Shown here: piece by piece, positions 1-7,678 of the stretch
Layout: each line of letters begins with the position of its first letter
How positions within the stretch are numbered: the stretch's first letter is position 1
DNA from: Caballeronia peredens
Lineage (GTDB): Bacteria; Pseudomonadota; Gammaproteobacteria; Burkholderiales; Burkholderiaceae
Reading direction: 5' to 3'
Length of the DNA stretch: 64,000 bases
Assembly: GCA_001544595.2 (NCBI GenBank)
Contig: FCOH02000026.1
Coordinates: forward strand, 16,466-80,465
Made by a program: the position numbers and the translations under genes
The notes under the pieces: generated by a model
Told to the model about the DNA's origin: nothing
Databases searched by the model: none
The model's input: only the letters and a program-made list of their open reading frames with translations

Positions 1-21
1 GTCTTTGAGCGGAACGCGATC

Positions 22-969
22 GTGAGCATGGACGAACTGAGGCACGTGCTGAGCGAACTCGTGATCGAGCGCGTGGGCTTCGGCATCTTCGTGCTCGACC
101 GCGACTTGAACGTGCTGATGTGGAACCGGTTCATGGCGGACCACAGCGGCAAGTCGGCGGAGCAGGTCACCGGCAAGTCGATTTTCGCGAGCTTTCCGGA
201 GCTGCCGCGCGTGTGGTTCACGCGCAAGGTGGAAAGCGTGTTTCAGCTCGGCAGCTTCACGTTCAGTTCGTGGGAGCAGCGGCCGTATCTCTTCAAGTTC
301 GACCACGACCGGCCGATCACCGGCGGCGTCGACTTCATGCAGCAGGACTGCACGTTCATGCCGCTCACGCACGAACGCGAGGTGCGCGCGGTCTGCGTGA
401 CGATTTCCGATGCGACGCACGCGAGCATGATGCAGCGCGCCCGCGACGAAGCCGTGGCGAAACTGCAGGAATTCGCCGATCGCGACGGCCTGACGGGCAT
501 CGCGAACCGGCGCTATTTCGAGTTGCGGCTGCGCGACGAATTCTCGCGCTGGCAGCGTTACGGCGGCGAATTGTCGATGCTGCTGTTCGACCTCGATCAC
601 TTCAAGCGCATCAACGACGACCTCGGCCACCTCGTCGGCGATACGGTGTTGCGCGTGATGGCCGAGCGCGTCGCGAAGAGCGTGCGCGTGCAGGACGTGT
701 TCGGGCGCTTCGGCGGCGAGGAATTCGCGCTGCTGCTGCCGTGCACGAATTTCGAGGACGCCATGATCGTCGCGGAGAAAGTGCGCCGCGCGGTCGGCGA
801 GACGCCCATCGACGTGCAGGGCGCGCGCGTGCCGGTCACCACGAGCGTCGGGGCGGCGCGCGCCCGGACCGGCGTGACGTCGTCCTACGAGGCGCTCATC
901 AACGAAGCCGACGCGGCGCTCTACACGGCCAAGCGCGAAGGGCGCAACCGGGCGGTGGGATTCGCGTGA
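22..969 (+). CDS. PAS-GGDEF diguanylate cyclase
   Basis: This gene probably makes cyclic di-GMP from two GTP in the cytoplasm. A PAS-like sensor region spans about residues 10-130, followed by a short linker helix and a GGDEF domain at about 152-312. The active-site motif GGEEF lies at 231-235, and an RVQD motif at 222-225, five residues upstream, matches the product-inhibition I-site. No membrane segment is visible, so the signal is probably cytosolic. The start is uncertain: GTG at 22 and ATG at 28 are both possible, and the frame stays open to the left edge, so the protein could begin outside the window. No EAL domain is present. The ligand is unknown. Confidence 0.88.
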   Translation: MSMDELRHVLSELVIERVGFGIFVLDRDLNVLMWNRFMADHSGKSAEQVTGKSIFASFPELPRVWFTRKVESVFQLGSFTFSSWEQRPYLFKFDHDRPITGGVDFMQQDCTFMPLTHEREVRAVCVTISDATHASMMQRARDEAVAKLQEFADRDGLTGIANRRYFELRLRDEFSRWQRYGGELSMLLFDLDHFKRINDDLGHLVGDTVLRVMAERVAKSVRVQDVFGRFGGEEFALLLPCTNFEDAMIVAEKVRRAVGETPIDVQGARVPVTTSVGAARARTGVTSSYEALINEADAALYTAKREGRNRAVGFA

Positions 970-1022
970 GCGTTTCACATGCCGGGCGCTGCGCCTTGTG
1001 CGGCGCGGCCCCGGCGCAATCG

Positions 1023-1048
1023 GGCAAAGTATTGATATACTCTTTGCC
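1023..1048. promoter_or_regulatory. Imperfect palindrome with TATACT box upstream of hpnD
   Basis: GGCAAAG at 1023-1029 is mirrored by CTTTGCC at 1042-1048, and a TATACT box (1036-1041) sits between the arms. It lies about 150 bp before the hpn operon, so it could be an operator over a promoter. No good -35 hexamer is visible at the right distance, so the promoter role is weak inference. Confidence 0.3.
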
Positions 1049-1196
1049 GCTTTCCGGCGCAGTCGCGGCCGGCTTGCGCCGGCTTCCTTCCTCGATCACC
1101 CTGCCAAGCGCCACGTCGTTCCGCGCGCATCGGCTCCTGTCGAAACCGGCGCCTCTCTCTTAATTTGCCCGTGGGGGCGCCACAGCGGAGTCCGTC

Positions 1197-2045
1197 TTGG
1201 CCGTTTCCAACATCATCGCTGACGATCCCGCACCCGACGCCGCGCAGGCGTCGTCGGGCAGTTCGTTCTATCTCGCGATGCGCATCCTTCCCGCCGCGCA
1301 GCGGGACGCGATGTACCAGATCTACGCGTTCTGCCGCGCGGTCGACGACATCGCCGATGAAGGCGCGCTGCCGCGCCGCGAACGCGCCGTCGCGCTCGAC
1401 CGCTGGCGCGAGGACATCGACGCGTGCTATGCCGGCACGCCGAAGAAATCGCTCGAAGCGCTCACGCATCACATCCAGGCGTTTCAGCTTTCCCGCGACG
1501 ACTTCCACGCCGTGATCGACGGCATGGCAATGGACGCCGCCGGCGACATCGTCGCGCCCGACGAAGCCACGCTCGATCTCTATTGCGATCGCGTGGCGAG
1601 CGCCGTCGGCCGGCTGTCGGTGAGGATCTTCGGGATGCACGAGGACGCCGGGCGGCGCCTGGCGCACCATCTCGGCCGCGCGCTGCAACTGACCAACATC
1701 CTGCGCGACATCGACGAAGACGCGGCCATCGGCCGGGTCTATCTGCCGCGCGAACTGCTCGCGCGCGAAGGCATTTCGACGACCGACGCGGCGAGCATCG
1801 TCGGCGACGCGCGGCTGCCGCGCGTATGCGCCGTGCTCGCCGAGCGCGCGAAGGGCCACTACGCCCAGTCGGACGCGATCATGGCCGCGTCGCCGCGTGC
1901 TCAGGTGCGCGCGCCGCGCATCATGTCGGCGGCGTATCGCACCGTGCTCGACGCCAATCTGAAACGCGGCTTCGACCTGCCGCGCACGCGCGTGCGCACG
2001 CCGCGTTCGCGCCTGCTGTGGATCGTGGCGCGCAACCTGATCTGA
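1197..2045 (+). CDS. hpnD: Presqualene diphosphate synthase HpnD
   Basis: HpnD condenses two farnesyl diphosphates to presqualene diphosphate, an early step of bacterial squalene and hopanoid synthesis. The 282-residue protein has the squalene/phytoene synthase fold with two aspartate-rich Mg-diphosphate motifs: DDIAD at about 50-54 and a second one within NILRDIDEDA at about 167-176. The opening (SSFYLAMRILP) fits HpnD better than the sister enzyme HpnC. The start is TTG at 1197, with GGAG six bases upstream. Its stop overlaps the ATG of hpnE by one base (TGATG), showing translational coupling. No hpnC is in the window. Confidence 0.93.
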   Translation: MAVSNIIADDPAPDAAQASSGSSFYLAMRILPAAQRDAMYQIYAFCRAVDDIADEGALPRRERAVALDRWREDIDACYAGTPKKSLEALTHHIQAFQLSRDDFHAVIDGMAMDAAGDIVAPDEATLDLYCDRVASAVGRLSVRIFGMHEDAGRRLAHHLGRALQLTNILRDIDEDAAIGRVYLPRELLAREGISTTDAASIVGDARLPRVCAVLAERAKGHYAQSDAIMAASPRAQVRAPRIMSAAYRTVLDANLKRGFDLPRTRVRTPRSRLLWIVARNLI

Positions 2046-3328
2046 TGTCCGGGCGGGTGTTCGTCGTCGGCGCGGGCATTTCCGGCCTCGCCGCCGCGGT
2101 CCAGGCTCAACGGCGCGGTGCGCGCGTCGTGCTGCACGAAGCGGCCCCGCATGCCGGCGGCCGCTGCCGCTCCTACTTCGATGCGAAGCTCGGCGTCACC
2201 GTCGATAACGGCAATCATCTGCTGTTGTCCGGCAACGAATCGGCGATGGCGTATCTGCGCGTGATCGGCGCAGCGGATACGCTGACGGGGCCGGCGCAGG
2301 CCGACTATCCGTTCTTCGACGTCGCGAGCGGCGACGCGTGGACGATCCGCATGTCGCCGGGACGGCTGCCGCGCTGGATTTTCGACCCCGCCGCGCGCGT
2401 GCCCGGCACGCAGCCCGCCGATTATCTGTCGTTTCTGCCGCTGTTCTGGGCGAAACCGGGGCGCACCGTGGACGAATCGGTGCGCGGCAACGATCGCGTC
2501 TGGAGCCTGCTCGTGCGCCCGCTGCTGCGCGCGATGCTCAACGCGGACACAGCCGAGGCGAGCGCCGGGCTGGCCGCGAGCCTGCTGCGCGAGACGGTCG
2601 CGGCGGGCGGGCAGGCGTGCCGTCCGCTGGTCGCGAAGAGCGGCTTGTCGCATTCGTTCGTCGAGCCCGCGCTGCGGCTGCTGCAATACGGCGGCGCGGA
2701 AATCCGGCTTGGCTCGCGCGTCGCGGGAATTGGAGTGTCGGGCACGGATTCGAAGGAGCGTGTAAGCTCGCTGGCTTTCGAAGGCGGCGCCGAACCCGTG
2801 GCGCTCGCGCCGGGCGACGGCGTCGTGCTCGCAGTGCCGCCCGATGCCGCACGCACGCTCGTGCCGGACCTGAGCGCCCCGGACGAATCGCGGGCGATCG
2901 TCACGGTGCACTTCGCCGTGGACGTGCCGCGCGGCGCCGGCGCGCCGCCGCTGACGTGCGTCGTCAACGGCATGTCGGACTGGATGTTCGCGGCCGACGG
3001 ACGGCTCTCGGTCACGCTCGCGAATGCCGGGCGCCGGCTCGCGACGCCGCACGAGGAACTCGCGGGCGCGGTGTGGCGGGAAGCGGCGCAGGCGTGGCGC
3101 ATGCCCGCCGCGCCCGTGCCGCCGTGGCAGGTCGTGGCGGAGGAACACGCGACGTTCGCCGCCGTGCCCGCGCAGGAAGGCTTGCGGGCCGCGACGCGCA
3201 CGCGCTGGCCCAATCTCACGCTCGCGGGCGACTGGACGGCGACCGGCCTGCCCGCGACGATCGAAGGCGCGATCCGCTCCGGCCAAAAGGCTGCGGACAC
3301 GCTGTTGAACCCATCGATGGAACGCTGA
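2045..3328 (+). CDS. hpnE: Squalene-forming FAD amine oxidase HpnE
   Basis: HpnE is the flavin enzyme of the HpnCDE route that removes hydroxyl from hydroxysqualene to give squalene. The 427-residue protein opens with a Rossmann FAD-binding motif (VVGAGISGLAA, about residues 6-16), and the C-terminal LAGDWTATGLPATIEGA segment is typical of the FAD-binding end of this amine-oxidase family. The same frame stays open far upstream, but ATG 2045 gives a normal N-terminus directly before the dinucleotide fold and overlaps the hpnD stop. Its own stop overlaps the shc start by one base, again TGATG. The order hpnD-hpnE-shc is a familiar hopanoid operon. Confidence 0.92.
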   Translation: MSGRVFVVGAGISGLAAAVQAQRRGARVVLHEAAPHAGGRCRSYFDAKLGVTVDNGNHLLLSGNESAMAYLRVIGAADTLTGPAQADYPFFDVASGDAWTIRMSPGRLPRWIFDPAARVPGTQPADYLSFLPLFWAKPGRTVDESVRGNDRVWSLLVRPLLRAMLNADTAEASAGLAASLLRETVAAGGQACRPLVAKSGLSHSFVEPALRLLQYGGAEIRLGSRVAGIGVSGTDSKERVSSLAFEGGAEPVALAPGDGVVLAVPPDAARTLVPDLSAPDESRAIVTVHFAVDVPRGAGAPPLTCVVNGMSDWMFAADGRLSVTLANAGRRLATPHEELAGAVWREAAQAWRMPAAPVPPWQVVAEEHATFAAVPAQEGLRAATRTRWPNLTLAGDWTATGLPATIEGAIRSGQKAADTLLNPSMER

Positions 3329-5307
3329 TGAACGATTTATCCTTGTCGGCCGTGGGCGCGCGGGTATCCGCCGCCGGGCTCGATACCGCAGTCAACAAAG
3401 CCACCGACGCGCTGCTCGCGGCGCAATCTCCGGAAGGCTACTGGCTCTACGAACTCGAAGCGGACGCAACCATTCCCGCTGAATACGTGCTGCTCGTCCA
3501 CTATCTCGGCGAGACGGCCGACGAAAAGCTGGAAGCGAAGATCGGCCGCTATCTGCGACGCATCCAGCGCGAGGACGGCGGCTGGCCGCTCTTCACCGAC
3601 GGCGCGATGGACGTCTCCGCGACCGTGAAGGCGTATTTCGCGCTGAAGATGATCGGCGATTCCCCCGACGCCGAGCACATGCAGCGCGCGCGCGGCGCGA
3701 TTCTCGCCGCGGGCGGCGCGGAAAAGGTGAACGTCTTCACGCGCATCCTGCTGGCGCTGTTCGGCGTCGTGTCGTGGCGCGCGGTGCCGATGATGCCCGT
3801 CGAGATCATGCGTCTGCCGATGTGGTTTCCGTTCCATCTGTCGAAGGTGTCGTACTGGGCGCGCACGGTGATCGTGCCGTTGCTCGTGCTCAACGCGAAG
3901 CGTCCGCGGGCGCGCAATCCGCGCGGCGTGCGCATCGACGAAGTGTTCACGAATCCGCCCGTCAATGCGGGCATGCCGGCGCGCTCCGGGCATCAGAAGC
4001 GCGGCTGGTTCGCGCTGTTCCGCGTGGTCGATGCTCTGCTGCGCGCAGCCGATCCGCTGTTCCCGCAAGGCGGCCGCGAACGCGCGATCAACGAAGCGGT
4101 GCGTTTCGTCGATGAACGCCTGAACGGCGAAGACGGCCTCGGCGCGATTTTCCCGGCCATGGCCAACTCCGTCATGATGTACGACGTGCTCGGCTACCCG
4201 CCCGAGCATCCGAACCGCGCGATCGCGCGCAAATCGCTCGACAAGCTGCTCATCGTCGATGAAGCCGACGACGGCGAAGCGTATTGCCAGCCGTGCTTGT
4301 CGCCGGTCTGGGATACGTCGCTCGCGGCGCACGCGCTGCTCGAAACCGGCATGCCTAAGGCGCGCGCGGCGGTATCGCGCGGCCTCGAATGGCTGCTGCC
4401 GCTGCAGATTCTCGACGTGCGCGGCGACTGGATTTCGCGCCGCCCGAACGTGCGGCCCGGCGGCTGGGCATTCCAGTTCGCGAATCCGCACTACCCGGAT
4501 GTCGACGATACGGCCGTGGTCGCGATGGCCATGGAACGCGCCGATCGCGAGAACGGCACCGCGATGTACGGCGAATCGATCGCGCGGGCGCGTGAATGGG
4601 TCGTCGGCATGCAGAGCAGCGACGGCGGCTGGGGCGCGTTCGAACCGGAAAACACGCAGTTCTACCTGAACAACATCCCGTTCTCGGATCACGGCGCGCT
4701 GCTCGACCCGCCCACCGTCGACGTCTCCGCGCGCTGCCTCTCGATGCTCGCGCAGCTCGGCGAGACGTCGGCCAACAGCGAACCGGCGCGGCGCGCGTTC
4801 GAATACATCGTGAAGGATCAGGAGCGCGACGGCAGCTGGTACGGGCGCTGGGGCATGAATTACATCTACGGCACCTGGTCGGCGATGTGCGCGCTCAACG
4901 CGGCAGGCGTCGCCCCGACGGACTCGCGCATGAAGCGCGCCGCCGACTGGCTGATCGGCGTCCAGAACGAGGACGGCGGCTGGGGCGAGGACGGCGACAG
5001 CTACAAGCTCGACTATCGCGGCTACGAACCGGCGCCGAGCACGGCGTCGCAGACCGCCTGGGCGCTGCTCGGGCTGATGGCGGCGGGGCTCGTCGAGCAT
5101 CCGGCGGTGGCGCGCGGCGTCGGCTATCTGACGCGCACGCAGCAGGACGACGGCCTCTGGAACGAAACGCGCTTCACGGCGACGGGCTTCCCGCGCGTGT
5201 TCTATCTGCGCTATCACGGCTATCGCAAGTTTTTCCCGCTGTGGGCGCTCGCGCGCTATCGCAACCTCACGCGCGAAGGCATCACCCGCGTCACGGCGGC
5301 GATGTGA
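3328..5307 (+). CDS. shc: Squalene-hopene cyclase
   Basis: Shc cyclises squalene to hopene and hopanol as a monotopic inner-membrane enzyme. The 659-residue length is normal for the family. The catalytic DXDD acid motif is seen as DVDDT at about 391-395. Several QW repeats are present, including DGGWPLF near the N-terminus, SDGGWGAFE, DGSWYGRWG and EDGGWGED in the C-terminal half. The ATG at 3328 overlaps the hpnE stop. A large antisense open frame (3337-5337) is a high-GC shadow. The gene is followed by hpnG with a 4-nt GTGA overlap. It is also called hpnF. Confidence 0.97.
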   Translation: MNDLSLSAVGARVSAAGLDTAVNKATDALLAAQSPEGYWLYELEADATIPAEYVLLVHYLGETADEKLEAKIGRYLRRIQREDGGWPLFTDGAMDVSATVKAYFALKMIGDSPDAEHMQRARGAILAAGGAEKVNVFTRILLALFGVVSWRAVPMMPVEIMRLPMWFPFHLSKVSYWARTVIVPLLVLNAKRPRARNPRGVRIDEVFTNPPVNAGMPARSGHQKRGWFALFRVVDALLRAADPLFPQGGRERAINEAVRFVDERLNGEDGLGAIFPAMANSVMMYDVLGYPPEHPNRAIARKSLDKLLIVDEADDGEAYCQPCLSPVWDTSLAAHALLETGMPKARAAVSRGLEWLLPLQILDVRGDWISRRPNVRPGGWAFQFANPHYPDVDDTAVVAMAMERADRENGTAMYGESIARAREWVVGMQSSDGGWGAFEPENTQFYLNNIPFSDHGALLDPPTVDVSARCLSMLAQLGETSANSEPARRAFEYIVKDQERDGSWYGRWGMNYIYGTWSAMCALNAAGVAPTDSRMKRAADWLIGVQNEDGGWGEDGDSYKLDYRGYEPAPSTASQTAWALLGLMAAGLVEHPAVARGVGYLTRTQQDDGLWNETRFTATGFPRVFYLRYHGYRKFFPLWALARYRNLTREGITRVTAAM

Positions 5308-6038
5308 ACGCGCCCGACGCCCGTTCCGCCCGCGCATTGCGTCACGCGGCGCCGGGCCTGCCCGTCGTGGCCGTGACCGGCATGGCGTTCGAAGCGCAGA
5401 TCGTGCGCGGGCGCGGCGTCGATGTCGTGTTCGCGGCGCGCGCCGACTGGCTGGAGCGCGCGCTCTCCGATGCGATCGCGCGCGGCTGCTCGGGCATCAT
5501 CAGCTTCGGCACGGCAGGCGGACTCGCGCCGGACCTCGCGCCGGGCGCGCTGATCGTCGCGGAGAGCGTGTGCGGTCCGTTCGGCGAGCTTCGGACCGAC
5601 GCGGCGTGGTCGGCGCGCATCGTCGATGCGTTCGCGGGCACGCCCGTCGCGCGCGTCACGCAGCGCGGCGTGATCGCCGGCGTCACCGCGCCGGTGAAGA
5701 GCGAGAAGGAAAAGCGCTCGCTCCATTCGTCGACGGGAGCGCTCGCCGTCGACATGGAATCGCACATCGCCGGGGCCATCGCCACCGCGCGCGGCCTGCC
5801 GTTCGCCGTGTGCCGCGCGGTCGTCGATCCGGCCTGGCGCACGCTGCCGCCGGCCGCCACCGCGGGCCTGCGCGACGACGGCACGACCGCCATCTTCCCG
5901 ATCCTGCGCGAACTGCTGCGCGAGCCTTCGCAACTCGGCGCGCTGTTGCGCCTCGCCTCCGACGCCCGCCACGCCCGCGCGACGCTGGTTCAGGCGCGCC
6001 ATGCGCTCGAAACCGCGCGGGCACTCGCGTTCGACTGA
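5304..6038 (+). CDS. hpnG: Hopanoid-associated nucleoside phosphorylase HpnG
   Basis: HpnG removes adenine from adenosylhopane to give ribosylhopane (or its phosphate), on the route to extended C35 hopanoids. The 244-residue protein belongs to the purine nucleoside phosphorylase/MTAN superfamily. The glycine loop GTAGGLAPD (about residues 68-76) and the substrate-binding VDMESH segment (about 149-154) are visible. The start is GTG at 5304, overlapping the shc stop by four bases, which places it as the last gene of hpnD-hpnE-shc-hpnG. The substrate is made by HpnH, encoded 10 kb downstream. Confidence 0.9.
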   Translation: MNAPDARSARALRHAAPGLPVVAVTGMAFEAQIVRGRGVDVVFAARADWLERALSDAIARGCSGIISFGTAGGLAPDLAPGALIVAESVCGPFGELRTDAAWSARIVDAFAGTPVARVTQRGVIAGVTAPVKSEKEKRSLHSSTGALAVDMESHIAGAIATARGLPFAVCRAVVDPAWRTLPPAATAGLRDDGTTAIFPILRELLREPSQLGALLRLASDARHARATLVQARHALETARALAFD

Positions 6039-6084
6039 TTTGCTGCCTTCTGTCTTGCTTTCTGCGGGTTAACCCTCACCTCGG

Positions 6085-6090
6085 TATAAT
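6085..6090 (+). promoter_or_regulatory. TATAAT -10 box before the thioesterase gene
   Basis: A perfect TATAAT lies 76 bp upstream of the thioesterase ATG, in the gap after hpnG. The bases 16-18 bp further upstream are a poor match to TTGACA, so this is a tentative promoter with a weak -35. Confidence 0.38.
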
Positions 6091-6165
6091 CAGGGAAAAC
6101 CCTAGTTATCCGTGCGTGGCTTCGTTCGATCGAGGCCGCGCCGCCGCAGCAAGAGAGGCACGCAA

Positions 6166-6639
6166 ATGAATTTTCATACTCGCAAATGGGTCAAGCCGGA
6201 AGACCTGAATCCGAACGGCACGTTATTCGGCGGCAGCCTGCTGCGCTGGATCGACGAAGAAGCCGCCATCTACGCCATTTCGCAGCTGGGCAACCAGCGC
6301 GTCGTGACGAAGTTCATGTCGGAGATCAACTTCGCCAGTTCGGCGCGTCAGGGCGACATCATCGAGCTGGGCATCACCGCGACGCATTTCGGCCGCACGT
6401 CCATCACGCTGCGCGCGGAAGTGCGCAACAAGATCACGCGCAAGAGCATTCTGACCGTCGAAAAGATGGTGTTCGTGAATCTGAACGAGCAGGGCGAGCC
6501 GGCGCCGCACGGCCGCACGGCGATCCGCTATGCCGATGAACTGTTCGAGGCGTATCGCCGCGATCAGCGCACGGTGGAAGCGCCGGCGGCGTCAGGCGAC
6601 GATTTCATCGAACAGGAAGTCGAAGAAGCGGCTCACTGA
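6166..6639 (+). CDS. Hotdog-fold acyl-CoA thioesterase
   Basis: The 157-residue protein is a YciA/ACOT-type acyl-CoA hydrolase that would release CoA from acyl-CoA in the cytoplasm. The family hallmark, an N-P-x-G-TLFGG stretch before the central helix (residues 13-21, followed by RWIDEEAA), is intact, and the conserved NF-S-A segment follows at about 55. ATG 6166 is chosen because AGAGAGG lies just upstream; an in-frame ATG at 6112 would add a basic tail foreign to the family. A strong hairpin follows the stop. A link to hopanoid or lipid turnover is only positional. Confidence 0.88.
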   Translation: MNFHTRKWVKPEDLNPNGTLFGGSLLRWIDEEAAIYAISQLGNQRVVTKFMSEINFASSARQGDIIELGITATHFGRTSITLRAEVRNKITRKSILTVEKMVFVNLNEQGEPAPHGRTAIRYADELFEAYRRDQRTVEAPAASGDDFIEQEVEEAAH

Positions 6640-6646
6640 AAGCAAA

Positions 6647-6676
6647 AACGGGTGCCGAGGCGCCCGTTTCGTTTTT
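6647..6676. terminator. Bidirectional rho-independent terminator
   Basis: AACGGGTGC pairs with GCGCCCGTT (one G-U pair), with A5 on the left and TTTCGTTTTT on the right. It separates the convergent thioesterase (+) and mlaA (-) genes and can work on both strands. Confidence 0.8.
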
Positions 6677-6700
6677 CGCGGCGGCGGCTCACTTGCTCAC

Positions 6701-7678
6701 TCACTTGCCTGCCGGCTGCGCCGCGGGATCCTGATACTGCGGCAAGCCCTGCGCCTTGCTCGAACTCGGCGCGCTTTCCTCCGGCGCGGGCGATTTCCCG
6801 CCGACACCGCCCGCCGGCGACGCCGCCGCGCCCGGATCGACATAACTCGGCAAGCCTTGCTCCTTGCTGCCGCCGCCGCTCTCGCCCGGCGCGCTGGCGC
6901 CTTCCGGGGCGCTGGCTCCTTCGGGAGCGGAGACGCCTTCGTCGCCATAATCCGGCAGCGTTGCCGCGCCGCCGCCCGTCAGTAGATATTGGCGCCGCTG
7001 CATGTAGGCGTCGCGCACGAAAGCGTATTTGTCCAGCGCGGCCGCCGAAAGCAGATCGGTCGCGCCGATCAGATCCGCGCGCGCGCTCACGAAATTCACG
7101 CCGAACAGCGGCCAGCGGATCTCGGCCTCGGAGTAGCTGAGCGGATTCACGCGCCAGTCGACCGCCCAGGTGGTCGCGTCGCGGAACGAACTCGGCCCGA
7201 GCAGCGGCAGCACGAGATACGGCCCGGAGGCGACGCCGTAATGCCCGAGCGTCAGGCCGAAATCCTGATGATGCTTGGGCAGACCCGCCGGCGACGCGAC
7301 ATCGATCAGGCCGCCGATGCCGAACAGCGAATTCATCGCGATACGCATCAGATCCTGCGTCGCGTCGGTGATCTTCAGCTGCAGCAGGTTGTTCGCGAAG
7401 TTGGAGAAATCGCCGAGATTCGAGAAGAAATTGCTGACGGCCGTACGGAACGGGCTCGGCGTGTAATCGACGTAGAACTGCGCGACGGGCTTCGCGACGT
7501 AGGTATCGAGCGTGTCGTTGAACGTGAAGATCTTGCGGTTCATCGGCTCGAGCGGATCTTTCGGATTGCGGTCCGGGCCGGTCGCGCAGCCGGCGGTCGC
7601 CAGCGCGCCCGCAATCATCAGGCTGATTCCCAACTTACGCGCTGCACGAGCGGTCAACGCCGTCGATCCCGACTTCAT
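6701..7678 (-). CDS. mlaA: MlaA (VacJ) outer-membrane lipoprotein with repetitive C-terminal tail
   Basis: MlaA extracts mislocalised phospholipids from the outer leaflet of the outer membrane. The 325-residue protein has a lipoprotein signal with the acylated cysteine at about residue 31 (ATAGC). The family core DPLEPMNRKIFTFND follows at about 41-55, and the VNPLSY region is present. The last 80 residues are not part of the usual domain. They are rich in Pro, Gly and Ser, with a repeated EGASAP unit and two copies of a QGLPxYxDP motif. The ATG overlaps the stop of hpnN by four bases, so the two are co-translated. MlaA beside a hopanoid RND pump, with an MlaC-like gene divergent, suggests a joint outer-membrane lipid system. 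Confidence 0.9.
   Translation of the reverse strand: MKSGSTALTARAARKLGISLMIAGALATAGCATGPDRNPKDPLEPMNRKIFTFNDTLDTYVAKPVAQFYVDYTPSPFRTAVSNFFSNLGDFSNFANNLLQLKITDATQDLMRIAMNSLFGIGGLIDVASPAGLPKHHQDFGLTLGHYGVASGPYLVLPLLGPSSFRDATTWAVDWRVNPLSYSEAEIRWPLFGVNFVSARADLIGATDLLSAAALDKYAFVRDAYMQRRQYLLTGGGAATLPDYGDEGVSAPEGASAPEGASAPGESGGGSKEQGLPSYVDPGAAASPAGGVGGKSPAPEESAPSSSKAQGLPQYQDPAAQPAGK

Noticed and set aside
3337..5337. 666-residue antisense frame opposite shc
   Set aside because: Arg/His-rich high-GC shadow of a fully supported squalene-hopene cyclase; no motif or ribosome site.
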